This document shows positions 51,510 to 61,179 of a stretch of DNA of 64,000 nt, piece after piece; positions within the stretch are counted from its first letter, which is position 1; each line of letters starts with the position of its first letter. This DNA is from Herbihabitans rhizosphaerae (GTDB taxonomy: Bacteria; Actinomycetota; Actinomycetes; Mycobacteriales; Pseudonocardiaceae). A program made the position numbers and the translations under genes. The DNA lies in assembly GCF_004216555.1 (NCBI RefSeq), contig NZ_SGWQ01000003.1, forward strand, positions 358,146-422,145, given 5' to 3'. The notes below the pieces were generated by a model. The model was not told the origin of the DNA and searched no databases. It worked only from the letters and a program-made list of their open reading frames with translations.

Positions 51510-51528
51510 TCCGAAGGGCAACGACACC

Positions 51529-52002
51529 ATGACCAGCAGCACTTCGCGGACCTCGCGCAAGAAGACCTCCGCGGCCTCCACACCGCCGATTCCGACCACG
51601 ACCGTCAAGGCGGACGCGCCGGCGGACCCGCAGACCAACGTGGACGACCCGAACATCGCGCCGCCGAGCCCGACCGGGGCGTTCGACGGCTCGTCGGTCT
51701 CCTCCGTGTCGCTCGACCGCGACGCGCCCATGCCGCCGCGGCTGGACCCCGCCGGCGCGCTGGCCGCCGAGGAGATCACCGCCGGCTGGGTGTACGCGCG
51801 GACGATCTCCTACCTGTACTCCTACGACGACCCGGCCGGTGTGTGGGCCCACGTGGTGGGCATCGGGTGGAAGCGGCTGTCGCCGAACTCGCTGTCCGGG
51901 CACAGCCACATGGCGATCCTGTCCACGCTGGCCACCCACGACAACATCACCGTCGACTACCACGAGGACGCGTCCGGCCGGATCGACCAGATCATGGTGT
52001 GA
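51529..52002 (+). CDS. Hypothetical protein in the protease locus, 157 residues
   Basis: Not recognised. Residues 1-75 are rich in Ser, Thr, Pro and Ala and probably disordered; residues 76-157 look folded (GWVYARTISYLYSYDDPAGV, HVVGIGWKRLS, HSHMAILSTLATHDNITVDY). No signal peptide. It begins 19 bases after the peptidase stop, with GAAGGG upstream, so the two are probably co-expressed. A protease substrate or adaptor role is possible but unproven. Strong hairpins follow its stop. Confidence 0.7.
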   Translation: MTSSTSRTSRKKTSAASTPPIPTTTVKADAPADPQTNVDDPNIAPPSPTGAFDGSSVSSVSLDRDAPMPPRLDPAGALAAEEITAGWVYARTISYLYSYDDPAGVWAHVVGIGWKRLSPNSLSGHSHMAILSTLATHDNITVDYHEDASGRIDQIMV

Positions 52003-52020
52003 TCAGGGTGCGAAGGTCGC

Positions 52021-52091
52021 GTCTGGCAAACCCATGGTCTGCCAGACACGACCTGTGGGTGGAAACCGTTGCACCGCGGCGGTTTCCACCC
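52021..52091 (+). terminator. Two tandem strong hairpins before the inhibitor gene
   Basis: Hairpin 1: GTCTGGCA (52021-52028) with TGCCAGAC (52040-52047). Hairpin 2: GGGTGGAAACCG (52057-52068) with CGGTTTCCACCC (52080-52091), a perfect 12-base stem and 11-base loop. They lie between the 157-residue gene and the inhibitor start at 52116, and could terminate the protease transcript or attenuate the inhibitor. Confidence 0.72.
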
Positions 52092-52115
52092 GCCGCCCGG
52101 GACGCGGAGGTGTTC

Positions 52116-52442
52116 ATGGCACTGGTTCACCTTGTCGAGAGCGACGCACGACGGACGACCCTGGTACGCAAGGGCGACACCGTGGAACTGCGGCTCGCGG
52201 AGATTCCGACGACTGGCTATCGCTGGCGCTGGCGGCTGCCGAACGGGCTGCGGCTGATCGCCGACGAGCATGTGCGGCCCGAGCCCGGCCTGCCGGGTGC
52301 GCCCGGTCAGCCGGGGCAGCGCAGGCTCGCGTTCGACATCACCGACAGCGGGGAGCACGAGCTGACCGCCGAGCTGGTTCGGCCGTGGGAGGACACCCCG
52401 CGTCGCACGCTCAGCTTCGTGCTCCAAGCCAGGGTGACGTAG
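52116..52442 (+). CDS. Chagasin-type (I42) cysteine-protease inhibitor
   Basis: A 108-residue protein with the three-loop layout of chagasin inhibitors, which block papain-like enzymes: loop BC as IPTTGYRWRW (30-39, normally NPTTGY), loop DE as GAPGQPGQRR (61-70, a diverged GxGG loop), and loop FG as RPW (89-91). No signal peptide is seen, unlike many bacterial I42 proteins, matching the apparently cytoplasmic C1 peptidase encoded 0.6 kb upstream. The ATG follows CGGAGG by 5 bases. The natural inference is an enzyme-inhibitor pair. The sigma gene starts 114 bases later. Confidence 0.84.
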   Translation: MALVHLVESDARRTTLVRKGDTVELRLAEIPTTGYRWRWRLPNGLRLIADEHVRPEPGLPGAPGQPGQRRLAFDITDSGEHELTAELVRPWEDTPRRTLSFVLQARVT

Positions 52443-52555
52443 GCCAATCGGGTGAACCCCCGAAAGTGGTAGTGGCGATCTGTGATGAGAAGGAGGTGCC
52501 GCGCGACAAAGCAAGCGACGAGCTGACAACAGAACCGCGGAGTGGGGTGGGCGCG

Positions 52556-53164
52556 GTGACAGAGGTCCGGATGGCGGACACCAATCCGCCGTGGGAAGGC
52601 CTGGACGGATCCGACCGGCACGCGGCGTGCATGGTCGCGGCCAGGCACGGCAACCGCAAGGCGCTGGACGTTCTCGTGGCCGAGCTGACACCCCTGGTGT
52701 GGCACGTCGCCAGAGGCAACGGCCTGGACAAGGCCAGCGCCGAGGACGTGGTGCAGACGGTGTGGCTGGCGCTGCTGCGACACGTCGACCGTCTGACCGA
52801 GCCGAAGGCACTGGTCGGGTGGTTGATCACGACCACGAGACGGGAGTCGTACCGCGCGCGGCAGAACGGCACCGCACAGGTCGAGCTGTCCACCGAGTTG
52901 GCCGAACAGGTGCTCAGCCGCGACCCGATGCCGGAGGCCGAGGCGTTGCGCGAGGAGCGCGACCAGGACCTGTGGATCGCGTTCTCCCGGCTGCCCCGCC
53001 GCTGCCAGGAGCTGCTGCGGCTGACCGTGCTCGCCGGAAGGGCCGAGTACCAGGCGGTGTCCGAGGCGCTGCGCATGCCGCGCGGCAGCATCGGCCCGAC
53101 CAGAGGGCGGTGTCTGAACACCCTTCGGACACTGCTCAGCGACGACGAAGGTGATGTCCCATGA
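52556..53164 (+). CDS. ECF-like RNA polymerase sigma factor
   Basis: A sigma factor of about 202 residues. Region 2 covers about 35-105 (LVAELTPLVWHVARGNGLDKASAEDVVQTVWLALLRHVDRL, then LVGWLITTTRRESYRARQ). Region 4 covers about 140-195 (AFSRLPRRCQELLRLTVLAGRAEYQAVSEALRMPRGSIGPTRGRCLNTLR), with the helix-turn-helix near its end. The start is uncertain: GTG at 52556 was chosen, and ATG at 52571 is the alternative. No anti-sigma gene of known type is adjacent. Its stop overlaps the next gene (ATGA), linking it to a 147-residue protein and a TPR-CHAT protease. Confidence 0.86.
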   Translation: MTEVRMADTNPPWEGLDGSDRHAACMVAARHGNRKALDVLVAELTPLVWHVARGNGLDKASAEDVVQTVWLALLRHVDRLTEPKALVGWLITTTRRESYRARQNGTAQVELSTELAEQVLSRDPMPEAEALREERDQDLWIAFSRLPRRCQELLRLTVLAGRAEYQAVSEALRMPRGSIGPTRGRCLNTLRTLLSDDEGDVP

Positions 53165-53604
53165 GTGACCGTGACGACGACGTCTATCAGGGCGTCGCCA
53201 GACTGGTCGAGTTCGACGCGCCACCGGGCGATCTGGTGGAACGGATTCAGTTCGCCATCGCGATCGAGGACATCGACGTCGAGGCGGCGCGCTGGGCACG
53301 AATGCCCGCGCTGGCCGGCGTCCGCGGCGATGGCAACGGCACGATCACCTTCTCCGTGGACGACCTGACCGTGATGGTGAACCTGACCAGGACCGGCGAG
53401 GCGCATCGCATCGACGGCTGGCTCGTGCCCGCCGGCGAGCACGCGGTCGAGGTGCGGGTGGCCGAGCACGGCTCGACGGCCACCACCGCCGACGAGTCCG
53501 GCCGGTTCGTGCTCACCGACGTTCCGCGCGGCACCACCCAGATCCTGGTTCGCCTTGCCGGAAGGCTGTCCGGCACGGTGGTGACCCCCGCGGTAGTGCT
53601 GTGA
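53161..53604 (+). CDS. Hypothetical protein between sigma factor and CHAT protease, 147 residues
   Basis: Family not known to me. The first 70 residues are acidic and helical (MSDRDDDVYQGVARLVEFDAPPGDLVERIQF); the last 80 look like beta-sandwich strands (TITFSVDDLTVMVNLTRTGE, ESGRFVLTDVPRGTTQILVRLAG), as in carboxypeptidase-regulatory-like folds. It overlaps the sigma gene upstream and the CHAT gene downstream by 4 bases each, so the three are made together. Position suggests an adaptor, an anti-sigma factor, or the CHAT protease's target; none of these is shown by sequence. Confidence 0.75.
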   Translation: MSDRDDDVYQGVARLVEFDAPPGDLVERIQFAIAIEDIDVEAARWARMPALAGVRGDGNGTITFSVDDLTVMVNLTRTGEAHRIDGWLVPAGEHAVEVRVAEHGSTATTADESGRFVLTDVPRGTTQILVRLAGRLSGTVVTPAVVL

Positions 53605-56174
53605 CTGCTGGGGGAGTCGAACTAGCGCGGGCGCTGCACCAGCAGGCGGTCGTCACGGCCAGCGGCGCCGACCCCGCGGAGGCGGCCCGCCTGCTGCGCC
53701 GCGCGCTCCGCGAACTGCCCGAGATCGACTCGGTGGACACCGAGCTGGTTTCGTTGCGCACCAAGGTGTTGGCGACCCTCGCCCTCGCCGAGACCGAGAC
53801 CGGGTCGATCGCCGGCGGGCTGGTCCACCTGGACACCGCCGAGTCGCTGCTGGCCGAGCTGCCCCGCAATCCCGGCCGGGCCGCGCTGCAGGGGCTGGTC
53901 ACCGGCCAACGCGGGATCGTGCTGCTGCGCGGCGGCCGCACCGACGACGCGGTTGCCCACTTCGACGCGGCGATCCCGCTGCTGGAGCGGGGCCTCGCTG
54001 CCGGAGCCGGCGACCCCGCCGTGCTGGCACGCACCCTGATGAACCGGGCGCTGGCGCACCTGGCCGCCGGCCGGCCCGCCCCGGCGCGGCGCGACCTGCA
54101 GCGGTGCATCGCCCAGGCAGTCGACGGGGTGCCGCCGATCGTGCCGGCCAAGGCGCGGCACAATCTCGGCGATCTCGCCCAGCTCGTCGGCGACGTGCCC
54201 GGCGCGCTGCGGCACTACGAGCTGGCCGGCGACGCGTACGCCGCGCTCGCGCCCGGCATGCTGCCACGGCTGCGGCTGGACCAGGGGCGCGCGCTGCTCG
54301 CCGCCGGGCTCGCCGACGAGGCCGCGCGGCACCTGGACGAGGCGATGGATTCCTTGCGGGACAAGCGAATCGGGCAGGATCTCGCCGAGGCGGAGGTGTC
54401 CCGTGCGGCGGCCGCGATCCTCGCCGGCGACCTGGCCGGCGCGGTGCGACTGGCCGGGTCGGCGCGCCAGCGGTTCCTGCGCAGGGGCAATCTCGCGTGG
54501 GCCGAGGTGGCCGCGCTGACCAGGATGCGCGCCCGCGCGGTGCAGGCGCTCACCGGCCAGGCGGCCGGCCGGCGCGTCGGGCCGGAGCCGGCGCGCGAGC
54601 TGGCCGACCGGCTGTCCGCGCTCGGGCTCGTCGACGAGGCGCTGCTGGCCAGGATGATGGCCGTGCGGCTGGCACTGCGGCGCGGCTCGGCCACCGCCGC
54701 CGAGGAACTGCTCGCCGACGTCCGGCCGCCCCGCCGCACCGCGCCGATGGACCACCAGATGCTCTACCGGCTGTGCCACGCCGAGCTGGCCGTGGCGCAC
54801 GGAGAGACCCGGAAAGCCTTGGCACAGGCCAGAACCGGGCTCGCCGAACTGGAGCGCGTACGGGACCGTATGGGCGGTCTGGACCTTGTCTGCGGCACCG
54901 CCGTGCACGGGCGGGCGCTCGGCCGGCTGGCCGTCGGGATCGTGCTGGAGGGTGCGCGCGGGGCGGCCGACGCGCGCCGGCTGCTCGCCTGGCAGGAGCG
55001 CACCCGCGCGCAGGTCTACCGCTACGAGCCGCTGCCGGTGATCGACGATCCGCTGCTCGCCGACCGGGTCGCCGAGGTGCGCACGCTGCTGCGCGCGATC
55101 CAGGTGGCGCGCCTGGAGGGCCGGTCCTCCGCCGCGCTGGAACGCCGCTGCGAGACGCTGCAGCGCGAGGTCAGCCGGCTCGGCTGGCGCACCAGCCGAT
55201 GGGGCCGGCCGCGTCCGATGCGCTCGCCCGAGGAGATCGCCGACGCACTCGGCGACCGCACGCTGGTCAGCTTTTCCGGGCCGGGCAAGGAACTCGCCGC
55301 CGTGGTCGTCCACAGTGGACGGACAAGCCTGGTGCGACTGGGCGCGGTCGCCGACGCGGCGGAGATCGCCAGGCAGTTGCACGCCGACCTGGACGTGCTG
55401 GCGCCCGACCACCTGCCGGCGCGGCTGGCGGCGAGCGTGCAGGCGTCCGCGCGCAAGCGGGCCGAGACGCTGGACGAGCTGCTGTTCCGGCCGCTCGCCG
55501 GTGCGCTGGGCGGCGGCGAGCTGGTGCTGGTGCCGCACGGGCCGCTGTACCCGGTGCCGTGGGCGGCGCTGCCGTCGCTGCGCGGCCGGCCGGTGTCGGT
55601 CGCGCCGTCGGCGAGCACCTGGACCGACGCCGCGTCCCGCCATCGCGCGTCGGACGGCCCGACGGTCCTGGTCACCGGGCCGCACCTGCCCGAGTCGTCG
55701 GACCTGCGCTCGATCTACCCGGATGCCGTGGTACTCAAGGAGAACCGGGCCGCGGCCGGTGCGGTGCTGGCCGCGATGGACGGTGCGCGGCTGGTGCACG
55801 TGGACGCGCACGGCACGCACGTGCGGGCCAACGCGATGTTCTCCCGGCTCGAACTCGCCGACGGACCGCTGCTCGCGCACGAGACGTCCCATGTGGACAG
55901 TCCGCCCGAGCACGTGGTGCTCGCCGCGTGCGAACTGGCGCTCGCGCACATCCGGCCGGGCGACGAGGCGCTCGGGTTCGCCGGCGCGCTGCTGGTCGGC
56001 GGGTCGCGCACGGTCGTCGCCGCGGTGACCAGGGTGGGCCATCGCGCGGCCGCGGCCACCATGTACGACTACCACCGCCGCCTCGCCGCCGGCGCCACCC
56101 CGGCCGCCGCACTCGCCGCCGCAGTCGCCGTGGATCCGCTGCGCCGCCCGTTCATCTGCCTCGGCGCCGGCTGA
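53601..56174 (+). CDS. TPR-CHAT protein, caspase-like protease
   Basis: An 857-residue protein. Residues 1-450 are helical repeats of the TPR type (such as RAALQGLVTGQRGIVLLRGGRTDDAVAHFD and ARHNLGDLAQLVGDVPGALRHYELAGDAYAAL), then a linker. The CHAT domain occupies about 560-857, with the clan CD dyad His737 (HVDAHGTH) and Cys777 (VVLAACELA) both present, so it should be active. The domain ends FICLGAG. CHAT proteases act in programmed cell death and in conflict systems, including type III-E CRISPR, where one cleaves a sigma-binding protein. Here the partner genes are a sigma factor and an uncharacterised protein. GTG start overlapping the previous stop. Carries one 13-base palindrome. Confidence 0.9.
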   Translation: MTAGGVELARALHQQAVVTASGADPAEAARLLRRALRELPEIDSVDTELVSLRTKVLATLALAETETGSIAGGLVHLDTAESLLAELPRNPGRAALQGLVTGQRGIVLLRGGRTDDAVAHFDAAIPLLERGLAAGAGDPAVLARTLMNRALAHLAAGRPAPARRDLQRCIAQAVDGVPPIVPAKARHNLGDLAQLVGDVPGALRHYELAGDAYAALAPGMLPRLRLDQGRALLAAGLADEAARHLDEAMDSLRDKRIGQDLAEAEVSRAAAAILAGDLAGAVRLAGSARQRFLRRGNLAWAEVAALTRMRARAVQALTGQAAGRRVGPEPARELADRLSALGLVDEALLARMMAVRLALRRGSATAAEELLADVRPPRRTAPMDHQMLYRLCHAELAVAHGETRKALAQARTGLAELERVRDRMGGLDLVCGTAVHGRALGRLAVGIVLEGARGAADARRLLAWQERTRAQVYRYEPLPVIDDPLLADRVAEVRTLLRAIQVARLEGRSSAALERRCETLQREVSRLGWRTSRWGRPRPMRSPEEIADALGDRTLVSFSGPGKELAAVVVHSGRTSLVRLGAVADAAEIARQLHADLDVLAPDHLPARLAASVQASARKRAETLDELLFRPLAGALGGGELVLVPHGPLYPVPWAALPSLRGRPVSVAPSASTWTDAASRHRASDGPTVLVTGPHLPESSDLRSIYPDAVVLKENRAAAGAVLAAMDGARLVHVDAHGTHVRANAMFSRLELADGPLLAHETSHVDSPPEHVVLAACELALAHIRPGDEALGFAGALLVGGSRTVVAAVTRVGHRAAAATMYDYHRRLAAGATPAAALAAAVAVDPLRRPFICLGAG
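55308..55320. repeat. 13-base palindrome, copy 5 (GTCCACAGTGGAC on the plus strand)
   Basis: Exact copy in the CHAT gene, read there as V-H-S-G. Confidence 0.85.
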
Positions 56175-56226
56175 CCCACGCCGCTGGTGTCCGAAACTGA
56201 GCGATCGCTCCGTTCATGTTCTGCGT

Positions 56227-56244
56227 ACTTTAGCCCGCTAAAGT
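56227..56244. repeat. 18-base intergenic palindrome, copy 3
   Basis: ACTTTAGCCCGCTAAAGT, the complement of copies 1 and 2, with shared flanks on the opposite sides. It lies 53 bases after the CHAT stop, in the 206-base gap before the DUF445 gene. Confidence 0.85.
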
Positions 56245-56380
56245 CCGGCGCTCCGCGTGAACTCGCAGGTCAGGGAGGTCCTTCGGTCGGACTGGCCATC
56301 CCAGCCGGCGGGAATCATGATTACCTACTGGCGGGTTCGCCGTTGAACACGGTGGGAGCCACAACGGCGGGAGGCTGGCG

Positions 56381-57676
56381 ATGAACGTATCGATGGAGCT
56401 GTTCGGCCTCAGCAAGTTCTGGACCGACATGATCACCATCCCGCTGTTCAGCGCCATCGCCGGCTACCTCACCAACTGGACCGGCGTGCTGATGCTGTTC
56501 AAGCCGCTGAGGTTCCACGGTTTCCGGTTTCCCGGCCTCAAGATCCTCTTTCCGCTGCTGCCCCGCCGCATCCAGGTACTTCCGCTGATCCGCTACGACG
56601 GCAAGATCGGCTGGCAGGGAATCGTGCCGTCGCGCGCGGACAAGATGGCCAGCATCGCCGTGGACAAGGGTCTGGGAAAGCTCGGCAGCATCAACGACTT
56701 CTACCGCGAGCTGGAGCCGGACAAGATCGCCGACCACCTGGTGGCCACCGCGCAGGGCGAGATCCGCGAGATCGTGGACGCGCTGATGAGCCGCGAGCAC
56801 CCGCAGCTCTGGCACGACCTGCCGCCGCTGGTCAAGGAGGCGGTGCACGCGCGGGTCCGGCAGCAGTTGCCCGCGATCGTCCGGGAGATCACCGAGAAGA
56901 TCGGCGAGAACGCCGACCAGTTGATCGACGCGAAGCTGATGGTGATCGGTTACTTCCAGCGGCACCCGGAGCTGCTCAACGAGCTGTTCCTGATCATGGG
57001 CCGCAAGGAGCTGAAGTTCATGATCAACTTCGGCTTCTGGTTCGGCCTGCCGATGGGCGTGCTGATCGCGATCGCCGTGCACTACGTGCCGGAATGGTGG
57101 GTGATCCTGGTCGGCGCCACGATCGTCGGCTGGATGGTCAACTGGGTCGGCATCACGATGATCTTCGAGCCGATCTTCCCGAAGAAATGGGTGCCGTGGC
57201 GGCAGGGCCTGCTGATCAAGCGGCAGCCGGAGATCACTGACGCGTACTCGCAGATGGTGGCCGACCACGTGGTCACACTCAAGAACATCGGCGACGAGCT
57301 GCTGTACGGGCCGCGCGCCGATCGCACCAGGCAGATGCTCGAGGACACCATGCGCCCGGCGATCGACAAGTCGGTCGGGCCGGCCCGCGGCGCCGTGCGG
57401 GTGGCCGTCGGCACCAGGGAGTACGACCGCATCCGGGACTCGGTCGCGATGGAGAGCATGACGTTCATGGACGTGCTCAACGACGCCGAGTTCGGCCGCC
57501 AGCAGTCCCGCAACATCTACCGGTTCGTGCGCAGCCAGATGATCAAGATGGGGCCGGACGACTTCGTCGAGATGCTCAGATCGGCGATCAAGCAGGACGA
57601 GTGGTTGTTGTTCGTGCACGGCGGGGTGCTCGGCGTCGGCGTCGGCGCGCTGCACTTGTTGATCTTCGGAGTCTGA
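56381..57676 (+). CDS. DUF445-family membrane-associated protein
   Basis: A 431-residue protein of DUF445. The membrane segment near the N-terminus (TIPLFSAIAGYLTNWTGVLMLF) carries the family's characteristic GYxTNW motif, repeated later as VGWMVNWVGITMIFEP, and a final hydrophobic stretch (VLGVGVGALHLLIF) ends the chain. The central part is helical and charged. Function unknown in any species. GGGAGG precedes the ATG. It is 3 bases upstream of the Abi-alpha gene, so the two are co-translated. Confidence 0.86.
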   Translation: MNVSMELFGLSKFWTDMITIPLFSAIAGYLTNWTGVLMLFKPLRFHGFRFPGLKILFPLLPRRIQVLPLIRYDGKIGWQGIVPSRADKMASIAVDKGLGKLGSINDFYRELEPDKIADHLVATAQGEIREIVDALMSREHPQLWHDLPPLVKEAVHARVRQQLPAIVREITEKIGENADQLIDAKLMVIGYFQRHPELLNELFLIMGRKELKFMINFGFWFGLPMGVLIAIAVHYVPEWWVILVGATIVGWMVNWVGITMIFEPIFPKKWVPWRQGLLIKRQPEITDAYSQMVADHVVTLKNIGDELLYGPRADRTRQMLEDTMRPAIDKSVGPARGAVRVAVGTREYDRIRDSVAMESMTFMDVLNDAEFGRQQSRNIYRFVRSQMIKMGPDDFVEMLRSAIKQDEWLLFVHGGVLGVGVGALHLLIFGV

Positions 57677-57679
57677 GGC

Positions 57680-58522
57680 ATGAGCGACGGCGTGAACGAC
57701 AAGAAGGACGAGCCCGGCCACACGATGGAGATCGTCGGAGAGGTCGTGCGCGGCACGCCTGGTCTGGTCAAGCTGGCGTTCGGCGCGTGGGTGCGCGGCG
57801 CGACCTGGGTCGTGCGGACCACGGTCAACACCAGCACCGACATCGCCCGCGACCTGGCCAACGGCGAGCCGCCGGCGACCGTGATCCGCAAACAGACCTC
57901 GGAGCTGCGCACGATCGCGCTGCGGGCACTCGGCATGCGAGAGGACAACGGCGACCAGCCCGCGCCCCGGCCGGCGCCAACGCCTCGGCGCTCGCCCACC
58001 GTGGGCCTGGCCGACCAGGGCAAGGAGCTGCTGCGCCGCTCGGCCGACGTGCGGTTCACCGTGGACACGCATCCGGCCTACGCGCGGATCCTCGCCGACC
58101 TCACCCCGGACGAGGCGCGCATCCTGCGGTACATCTTCATGAAGGGCCCGCAGCCGTCGATCGACATCCGCACGAACCGCCCGCTGGGCATCGGGTCGGA
58201 GCTGATCGGCTCGGGACTGAACATGATCGCCGAGTTCGCCGGGTGCACCTACGTCGACCGCATCCACCCGTACCTGACCAACCTGAACCGGCTCGGGCTC
58301 GTCGAGTTCTCCAAGGAGAAGGTGCCGCCGCACCGGTACCAACTCATCGAGGCGCAGCCGAAGACCACGGCGGTGATGAAGCAGGCCGGCCGCGCGCCCA
58401 AGATCGTGCACCGGTCGATCCTGCTGTCCCGGTTCGGCGAGGACTTCTGCACGGCGTGTCTGCCCACGGACGGGTACGGCTTCACCAGGCCGGAGGACGC
58501 TGACGACGACGGGCAGGCATGA
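57680..58522 (+). CDS. Abi-alpha family protein (DUF4393)
   Basis: A 280-residue protein. The C-terminal 160 residues match the Abi-alpha domain: HPAYARILADLTPDEARILRYIFMKGPQPSIDIRT, GCTYVDRIHPYLTNLNRLGLVEFS, and SRFGEDFCTACLP. The name comes from an abortive-infection context in some bacteria, but most members have no known role. The N-terminus is helical with a weak hydrophobic patch (VKLAFGAWVRGATWVV). It lies between DUF445 and a Ser/Thr kinase, 7 bases from the latter. Confidence 0.82.
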   Translation: MSDGVNDKKDEPGHTMEIVGEVVRGTPGLVKLAFGAWVRGATWVVRTTVNTSTDIARDLANGEPPATVIRKQTSELRTIALRALGMREDNGDQPAPRPAPTPRRSPTVGLADQGKELLRRSADVRFTVDTHPAYARILADLTPDEARILRYIFMKGPQPSIDIRTNRPLGIGSELIGSGLNMIAEFAGCTYVDRIHPYLTNLNRLGLVEFSKEKVPPHRYQLIEAQPKTTAVMKQAGRAPKIVHRSILLSRFGEDFCTACLPTDGYGFTRPEDADDDGQA

Positions 58523-58529
58523 TACGCCC

Positions 58530-60152
<1,623 letters not shown>

Positions 60153-60180
60153 CTTCGAATGTCAGATATTGGGAGCACTT

Positions 60181-60199
60181 GCGCGGTTACTCACCGCGC
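60181..60199 (+). terminator. Hairpin after the kinase gene
   Basis: GCGCGGT (60181-60187), loop TACTC, ACCGCGC (60193-60199): a perfect 7-base GC-rich stem beginning 28 bases after the kinase stop codon. Confidence 0.6.
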
Positions 60200-60329
60200 C
60201 GACACGATGCGTTCGTGAGAAATTCGAAGCCGTTCAGCGGCCGCCGATGTAGCGCCTGTCGCTGATTTCTCGTCAACGCTCGGCATCGCCGAATCATCCC
60301 TTTATTTCGCATTCTTCCGAGGAGTTTCC

Positions 60330-61085
60330 ATGTCCATCGCACGCCGTATCGCCGTGCCCGCGACCGGGGCGGTACTGACCGCCGCCGCGCTGGTGCTCGC
60401 CGCGCCGACCGCCTCGGCGCACCCTGGCCACCCGCACTCGCCCGCTCAGCCGGGCATCCACAAGGGCGACCCGCTGGCCGGGCCGGACTTCTTCGCCAGC
60501 CACCTCGATCGCTACCACTGGGGCCGCACGCTGTTCGGCTTCACGCGCGCCGCCGAGGACCCGTACGACTGGCTGGTCTACCACTTCCTGCCGACCAACC
60601 TGGAGACCGTGACCCGCACCGTCTCGCCCGGCCAGGCGCCGGCGGTGGAGGGTGACACCTGGGTGGAGACGCCGGCCCGAGAGGCCGGTCCTGACCACGG
60701 GCACGGCCCGCCTTCCCATGCGGGACAAGCACTTCGCGCGCCGATCGACCCCACAGCAGGCCTGGAGTACCTGGCCAGGTACGGCGCCAAGCCGGACCCG
60801 GCGACGGCGGTTCCCGCACTGCGGGAGGCCGTTCGCCGCACGGTGACGCCGACCGAGGACCGCCCGCCGAACACCGTGGACAAGTGGTCGGACAAGCGTC
60901 CGGCGGGTGGCGCCGAGAGCGGCCGGGTGCTGCTGCCGGCCGAGGTCGCCTCGGTTCCGGCCAACGCGTCCAAGACCGTCGGCCGGTTCGTCGGCGGCGT
61001 GCTCGACTCGCTGGCCGGCACGTCGCCGAACTCCGGCCCGGTCGGACTGCTGCCGATCGGCGGCCTGCTCCCGTCCGGCCGCTGA
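60330..61085 (+). CDS. Secreted protein, His-rich N-terminus
   Basis: A 251-residue exported protein not recognised by family. The signal peptide ends APTASA-HPGHPHS, after which the mature chain starts with a His/Pro-rich segment that could bind metal; a second His cluster (GPDHGHGPPSH) lies near residue 125. The remainder has low complexity towards the C-terminus (GPVGLLPIGGLLPSGR). GAGGAG precedes the ATG. A strong hairpin separates it from the DoxX gene. Confidence 0.7.
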   Translation: MSIARRIAVPATGAVLTAAALVLAAPTASAHPGHPHSPAQPGIHKGDPLAGPDFFASHLDRYHWGRTLFGFTRAAEDPYDWLVYHFLPTNLETVTRTVSPGQAPAVEGDTWVETPAREAGPDHGHGPPSHAGQALRAPIDPTAGLEYLARYGAKPDPATAVPALREAVRRTVTPTEDRPPNTVDKWSDKRPAGGAESGRVLLPAEVASVPANASKTVGRFVGGVLDSLAGTSPNSGPVGLLPIGGLLPSGR

Positions 61086-61117
61086 ACCAACCACACAGAA
61101 TCCAACAACACAGGGGT

Positions 61118-61150
61118 CGCGGGCGCCGGACATCGCAGCCGGCGCCCGCG
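61118..61150 (+). terminator. Perfect 12-base-stem hairpin before doxX
   Basis: CGCGGGCGCCGG (61118-61129) and CCGGCGCCCGCG (61139-61150) with a 9-base loop. It follows the secreted-protein gene by 33 bases and precedes the DoxX start codon by 29 bases. No U-tract. Confidence 0.7.
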
Positions 61151-61179
61151 GCTCCGCCGTCAGAATCGGGGTTGAAACA

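Noticed and set aside
50321-51532. An alternative 403-codon frame overlapping the papain-like peptidase
   Set aside because: It is an Arg-rich shadow frame; the chosen frame has the full catalytic triad and a good ribosome binding site.
52556-56174. A type III-E CRISPR locus, suggested by TPR-CHAT plus sigma factor
   Set aside because: No gRAMP effector, Cas1/Cas2 or repeat array is present; only the signalling arm is comparable.
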